This document shows, one piece after another, positions 8,686 to 11,479 of a stretch of DNA of 11,479 nt (position 1 is its first letter; every line of letters starts with the position of its first letter). The notes under the pieces are model-generated. The model was not told where the DNA came from. It ran no database searches and saw only the letters and a list, made by a program, of their open reading frames with translations. Location of the stretch: positions 2,582 through 14,060 of the forward strand of contig JAOXYB010022314.1 in assembly GCA_028565635.1 (NCBI GenBank), written 5' to 3'. The translations under genes and the position numbers were made by a program. This DNA is from Phoronis ovalis. Lineage: Eukaryota > Phoronida > Phoronidae.

Positions 8686-9256
8686 AACCTGCCAACTGAA
8701 CCACTGGTAGATAACGCATGATCATGGAAACGCGAGACAAGACTTTTGGGGCGGCCAGTTTTTCTCTTGCTTTGATACAAAATCATGTCTGTATCTCCAA
8801 ATGTATGTATGAACTGGGAAATATTTTGGTAGGGGAACACAGCTAACAATGTATTCCTTCAATACACATTCTTGTATTTACTAAAGAATCTGTCTACTTT
8901 GAAAAATCAACGACCACCGACGTTGAAGAAAAGTGTAATGCATAATAAGACAAAAGATCACAACCTTTTGATTCTTACTTGGATTTGTCTTATTACATGT
9001 TCCTATTTTCTTCGAAGTCAGTTGTCTCATGTTCTAAATAAAATCTCTGATTTTTCAAAACAGACACTTTAATAAATGAAAGAATGCATTTTGAAGGAAT
9101 ACGTTGTTAGGTATATTTCCCCTCCAAAATATTTACAAGTTCATTCATACATTTGGAGATGTTTTTGCATCGAAGCGAGAGGAAAAATGACAACCTAAAA
9201 AGTCTTGTCACATTTCCGGGATCATGTCTTACTTACCAGTGAATTATTGGAAGGTT
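8686..9256. repeat. Large imperfect palindrome (fold-back repeat), ~285 bp arms
   Basis: The left arm starts AACCTGCCAA (8686) and the right arm ends TTGGAAGGTT (9256). Nearly all the sequence between folds back on itself. The centre is a perfect 12-bp stem, TAATAAGACAAA (8943-8954) against TTTGTCTTATTA (8984-8995), around a 29-base loop. Further out, paired blocks include GGGAAATATTTTGG/CCAAAATATTTACAAG-type segments, TCTCCAAATGTATG with its complement near 9150, GACAAGACTTTT with its complement near 9200, and CACTGGTA with TACCAGTG at the edge. Identity between arms is roughly three quarters by eye. No target duplication was found at the outer ends. It may be a fold-back transposon or an old inverted duplication. 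Open frames inside follow from the repeat and do not look genic. Confidence 0.85.
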
Positions 9257-9637
9257 ACTGGAACAATAAGTACCACGGACTACGCACCTGAAAATCCCAC
9301 GAAACCCAAGACGCACTACTTAAACAAACTACAAGCAATAACCCAAATCTAGCCTACATAATTACTTTCAAAAACATCTTCAGCCTATAAATACATACAC
9401 AAACTAGTGCCCCAGCAAATCACATTTTAGCATAACGATGATATTTAATCAATATGACAAACATATATACAAGTACTCAACACGAGGCCCACATAATGCT
9501 CAAGTTATCATTGCTTTTCAATCCATCGTACCATGCCTCGGCTCACACGAGACCCACATAATGCTTAAGTTATCATTGCTTTTCAATCCATCGTACCATG
9601 CCTCGGCTCACACGAGACCCACATAATGCTCAAGTTA
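9257..9637 (-). other. Probable 3' UTR and downstream flank of AKAP1
   Basis: Reading on the minus strand, this is the sequence directly after the AKAP1 stop codon. It begins with two full copies and part of a third of the 65-bp tandem repeat. A variant polyadenylation hexamer ATTAAA (minus strand, 9444-9449) lies about 190 bases past the stop. The transcript end is not otherwise marked. Confidence 0.5.
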
Positions 9638-9676
9638 TCATTGCTTTTCAATCCATCGTACCATGCCTCGGCTCAC
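9482..9676. repeat. Three-copy 65-bp tandem repeat covering the end of the AKAP1 coding region
   Basis: The copies are 9482-9546, 9547-9611 and 9612-9676. They differ at only two positions (ACGAGG versus ACGAGA at the start of the first; GCTTAAG versus GCTCAAG in the second). The copy at 9612-9676 contains, on the minus strand, the last 12 codons of AKAP1, the TGA stop and an adjacent TAA, plus about 23 bases of 3' UTR. The other two copies fall after the stop. The unit is not a multiple of three and the copies are nearly identical, which suggests a recent tandem duplication and no selection for a peptide repeat. Confidence 0.95.
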
Positions 9677-9700
9677 AAGTTCTCTGTTCACAAATGTTGT
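9638..9700 (-). CDS. AKAP1: AKAP1, terminal coding exon
   Basis: This exon encodes the last 20 residues, TTFVNRELVSRGMVRWIEKQ, followed by TGA. It fits the conserved C-terminus of A-kinase anchor protein 1, where an isoleucine/valine-asparagine-arginine, L-V-x-R-G and a tryptophan close the extended Tudor domain (family knowledge; the vertebrate protein has a very similar NRSLVERG segment). The 3' splice site on the minus strand reads TTATTTTGCAG just before ACAACATTT, and the phase-0 join fits the upstream exon at 10417-10553. The 3' half of the exon belongs to the triplicated 65-bp unit. Coding continues only through the first copy because the stop lies inside it. Confidence 0.88.
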   Translation of the reverse strand, partial: TTFVNRELVSRGMVRWIEKQ

Positions 9701-10416
9701 CTGCAAAATAAGAAGTAATTGTTTTATATGCATACCATAATAATTTTCATGAGAACAAGGTTTGGTGCTGCGCCACAGGTCAATATCAGTGATAAAGATA
9801 TCTAGTTGTCCGACATAAGCATTCACATTTCCCTGTAATAATTCCACAGGGAAATTTAAAGATGCGAAAATCACCATAACCAGCAACGAAGCCTGAATGG
9901 ACTATTTGCATGCACTTGAGGGCGCTACAGTCAGACCCTTTCAATACCGGCACCCTTTAGTTATCACAAAACCTGTTTTTTTGAATCTGACTTTAGAAAA
10001 GCTTTAACCGGTGAAAATCTAATAAAATCAAAAAATATTAATAAATAGTTGTTTATGTATTGATATGCTCACAAACAAGAGGGTATTTTTTAGGTCAAAG
10101 AACATAAGATTTTTTTTTGGTTTTGGCTCAGCATGCGAAGGATGCATTTGTGAATGAATTGCGCGAGTGCACGCAAAAGTACGTCATTGTTCATTCACTG
10201 AAGGCGACATGCTGGGATCGTTTGGGTTTGAGACTGGTGGCTCCACCAAGTACATGCAAATAGTCTATTAATAATTACAAAGACATTTTTGGCCATGCTC
10301 AAAATACACAAGTGTCAGCACCAATCAAATAGTTTTGATCTTGAACAGCATTTCTTTTACTCAGCAGTAATGGCAAACTTTATGATGCAAAAATTAAAAT
10401 TGATTTATTCATTCAC
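9701..10416 (-). other. AKAP1 last intron
   Basis: The intron is 716 bp on the minus strand, from GTGAATGA (next to 10417) to TTTTGCAG (next to 9700). It includes TTGAGGGCG at 9916-9924 and TTTTTTTGAATCTGA at 9976-9990; both words also occur at the left edge of the window. No other gene is seen in it. Confidence 0.85.
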
Positions 10417-10553
10417 CTGTGATCCTTGTACACAGTATAACTGCAGATAAGGGACGTTGTCTTCTGCGTACCCTGATATCTGACATTGCAACACAACGCC
10501 CTGTGTCAACTCTTCTAACACAGCCGCAGACTCCTGAGAGAAAACCTTCTCAT
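10417..10553 (-). CDS. AKAP1: AKAP1, penultimate coding exon (extended Tudor, SN-like part)
   Basis: The exon is 137 bp. It completes an aspartate codon split by the upstream intron and adds 45 residues, beginning EKVFSQESAAVLEEL and ending LQLYCVQGSQ. This is the part of the C-terminal extended Tudor region between the Tudor core and the final L-V-x-R-G segment, with the pattern expected for AKAP1: an acidic residue-rich start, a hydrophobic strand LQCQISGY, then PYLQLY. Splice sites on the minus strand are AATTACAG before ATGAGAAGG and CACAG followed by GTGAAT. The exon has no usable start codon or in-frame open extension and is recognisable only by joining its neighbours. Confidence 0.88.
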
Positions 10554-11252
10554 CTGTAATTAAGAAAGACAAAACAGCAAAGTAAATATTTTTGCTATGT
10601 TATATCCATGTCCAAAAGTTAATGTGGTTAATAAGACGCTTTATCAGTTTGAGCTGTACAGTACTTGACAGCACACCAGACTTCAGAAATGTTTATGCTG
10701 TATGCTGCTTTGCTATAAGCTTAGAAAAGGTCTTGTTACGGCAGTTTGATACAAATTATTAAACTATTTTAAGAGCTTCACTAATACGGATTTGTTCAAA
10801 ATCAGAGAGTACACAAAACTTTGTACTCATTTCAATATGGCTACCTCTTTATGTACACTGAAATCTCAGGCTATCTACTAATAGCATGAAACTTCACACT
10901 TTTGAGTTTTACCTCTTTGCATTTCACTTTATATATTTCATTTGTGTTGGAATGCATTTACTAATACTATGATGCATTATATATATATATATATTACTTG
11001 ATAACAGACATCACAGCATTATTAATAGCACACTATCATTTAACAAGATGCAACTCAAGAAAGTTAAAACCATCTGCTGTATAAGCCTAAGCAAGTTTCT
11101 AAACATTTCTGTTTTTAAAAATTTAAATCATTGGAACAGTACCCATTCTCACTACAGTTTAAAGAAATTCCATGGTTTTTCCGTAAGGATACACAAGCAC
11201 CTCACTGAAGACTACAAGGTGTGATAGTGGGCACACTTTACAATTATCATAC
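10554..11252 (-). other. AKAP1 intron between the Tudor core exon and the penultimate exon
   Basis: The intron is 699 bp on the minus strand, starting GTATGATAAT and ending AATTACAG. It is phase 1: the final G of the upstream exon joins AT to make an aspartate codon. A short TA dinucleotide run lies at about 10979-10994. No other gene is seen. Confidence 0.85.
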
Positions 11253-11479
11253 CTGCTAGATGGGTAACATTGGCCAGGTATCCTTCGGCAGCCTGGAACG
11301 GCAGAGTCATAAAGTCGCTACGGATCTGCTTTAATTGGCAGGCAGGAATACGAGCGTAGCCACCGTAATCGACATACTTGATATCACATTCATCGGTGTC
11401 ATCATAGAAACTAACGACTTGTGAGCGATACCATCCTGACATCATTGGTGCAGCACATATTACTCCAACTAAAATAGCA
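11253..11479 (-). CDS. AKAP1: AKAP1, Tudor core exon (cut by the window edge)
   Basis: AKAP1 anchors protein kinase A, and mRNA through a KH domain, to the mitochondrial outer membrane; the Tudor domain is near its C-terminus. The exon reads GVICAAPMMSGWYRSQVV, then DECDIKYVDYGGYARIP, then LKQIRSDFMTLPFQAAEGYL. The YVDYGG motif and the aromatic residues of GWYR are Tudor cage features, and QIRSDFxTLPFQ-A-E is a strong AKAP1-type signature, which separates it from other Tudor proteins such as TDRKH or TDRD1. The donor is GCAG followed by GTATGA. The 5' limit is uncertain. The frame is open to the window edge, but TTTTAG at 11469-11474 (minus strand) could be a 3' splice site, in which case the exon starts at 11468. 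The methionines at 11445 and 11442 are internal, not the start. The RII-binding helix, mitochondrial anchor and KH domain lie outside the window. Confidence 0.88.

Noticed and set aside
8655-9072. Open frames of 64 and 66 codons (minus and plus strand)
   Set aside because: They lie largely within the palindrome arms and show no family resemblance.
9438-9626. Plus-strand 62-codon frame across the 65-bp array
   Set aside because: The unit is not a multiple of three, so the frame shifts between copies, and the opposite strand explains the sequence as the AKAP1 end.
9638-9886. The 82-codon minus-strand frame taken as a small secreted protein because of its hydrophobic start
   Set aside because: Its first part is intron sequence. 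Only the last 20 codons, after the TTTTGCAG splice site, belong to AKAP1.

Overview
The window looks like nuclear DNA from an invertebrate animal. It is AT-rich, its genes are split by GT-AG introns of about 0.3 to 0.7 kb, intergenic stretches are long, and small non-autonomous transposons and fold-back repeats are common. Two protein genes can be supported. They point toward each other, with about 3.7 kb between their coding ends. I cannot name the phylum. Large NACHT receptor families of this kind are known in cnidarians, sponges, molluscs, lancelets and echinoderms.

Layout: 1-185 is a GAATCT-rich minisatellite. 186-1247 shows no gene. 1257-1994 is a terminal-inverted-repeat element flanked by a 9-bp direct repeat; a second element (about 1268-1528, own 7-8 bp target duplication) has inserted into its left arm. 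2004-2935 is non-coding apart from a possible tRNA-derived SINE on the minus strand near 2573-2621. 2936-5825 holds the 3' part of an NLR-like NACHT ATPase gene on the plus strand, in two exons; its N-terminal effector domain would lie upstream and was not found. 5944-8685 is AT-rich intergenic DNA. 8686-9256 is one large imperfect palindrome. 9482-9676 is a three-copy 65-bp tandem repeat. 9638-11479 holds the last three exons of a minus-strand gene that I identify as AKAP1, the Tudor-domain A-kinase anchoring protein of the mitochondrial outer membrane.

The two genes have no evident shared function: one is a predicted innate immune sensor and the other a conserved mitochondrial scaffold. The most unusual structures are the transposon-in-transposon nest with both target duplications still readable, the triplication that starts inside the last coding exon of AKAP1 and carries its stop codon, and the 571-bp palindrome just beyond it, which would lie in the AKAP1 3' UTR if that UTR is long.
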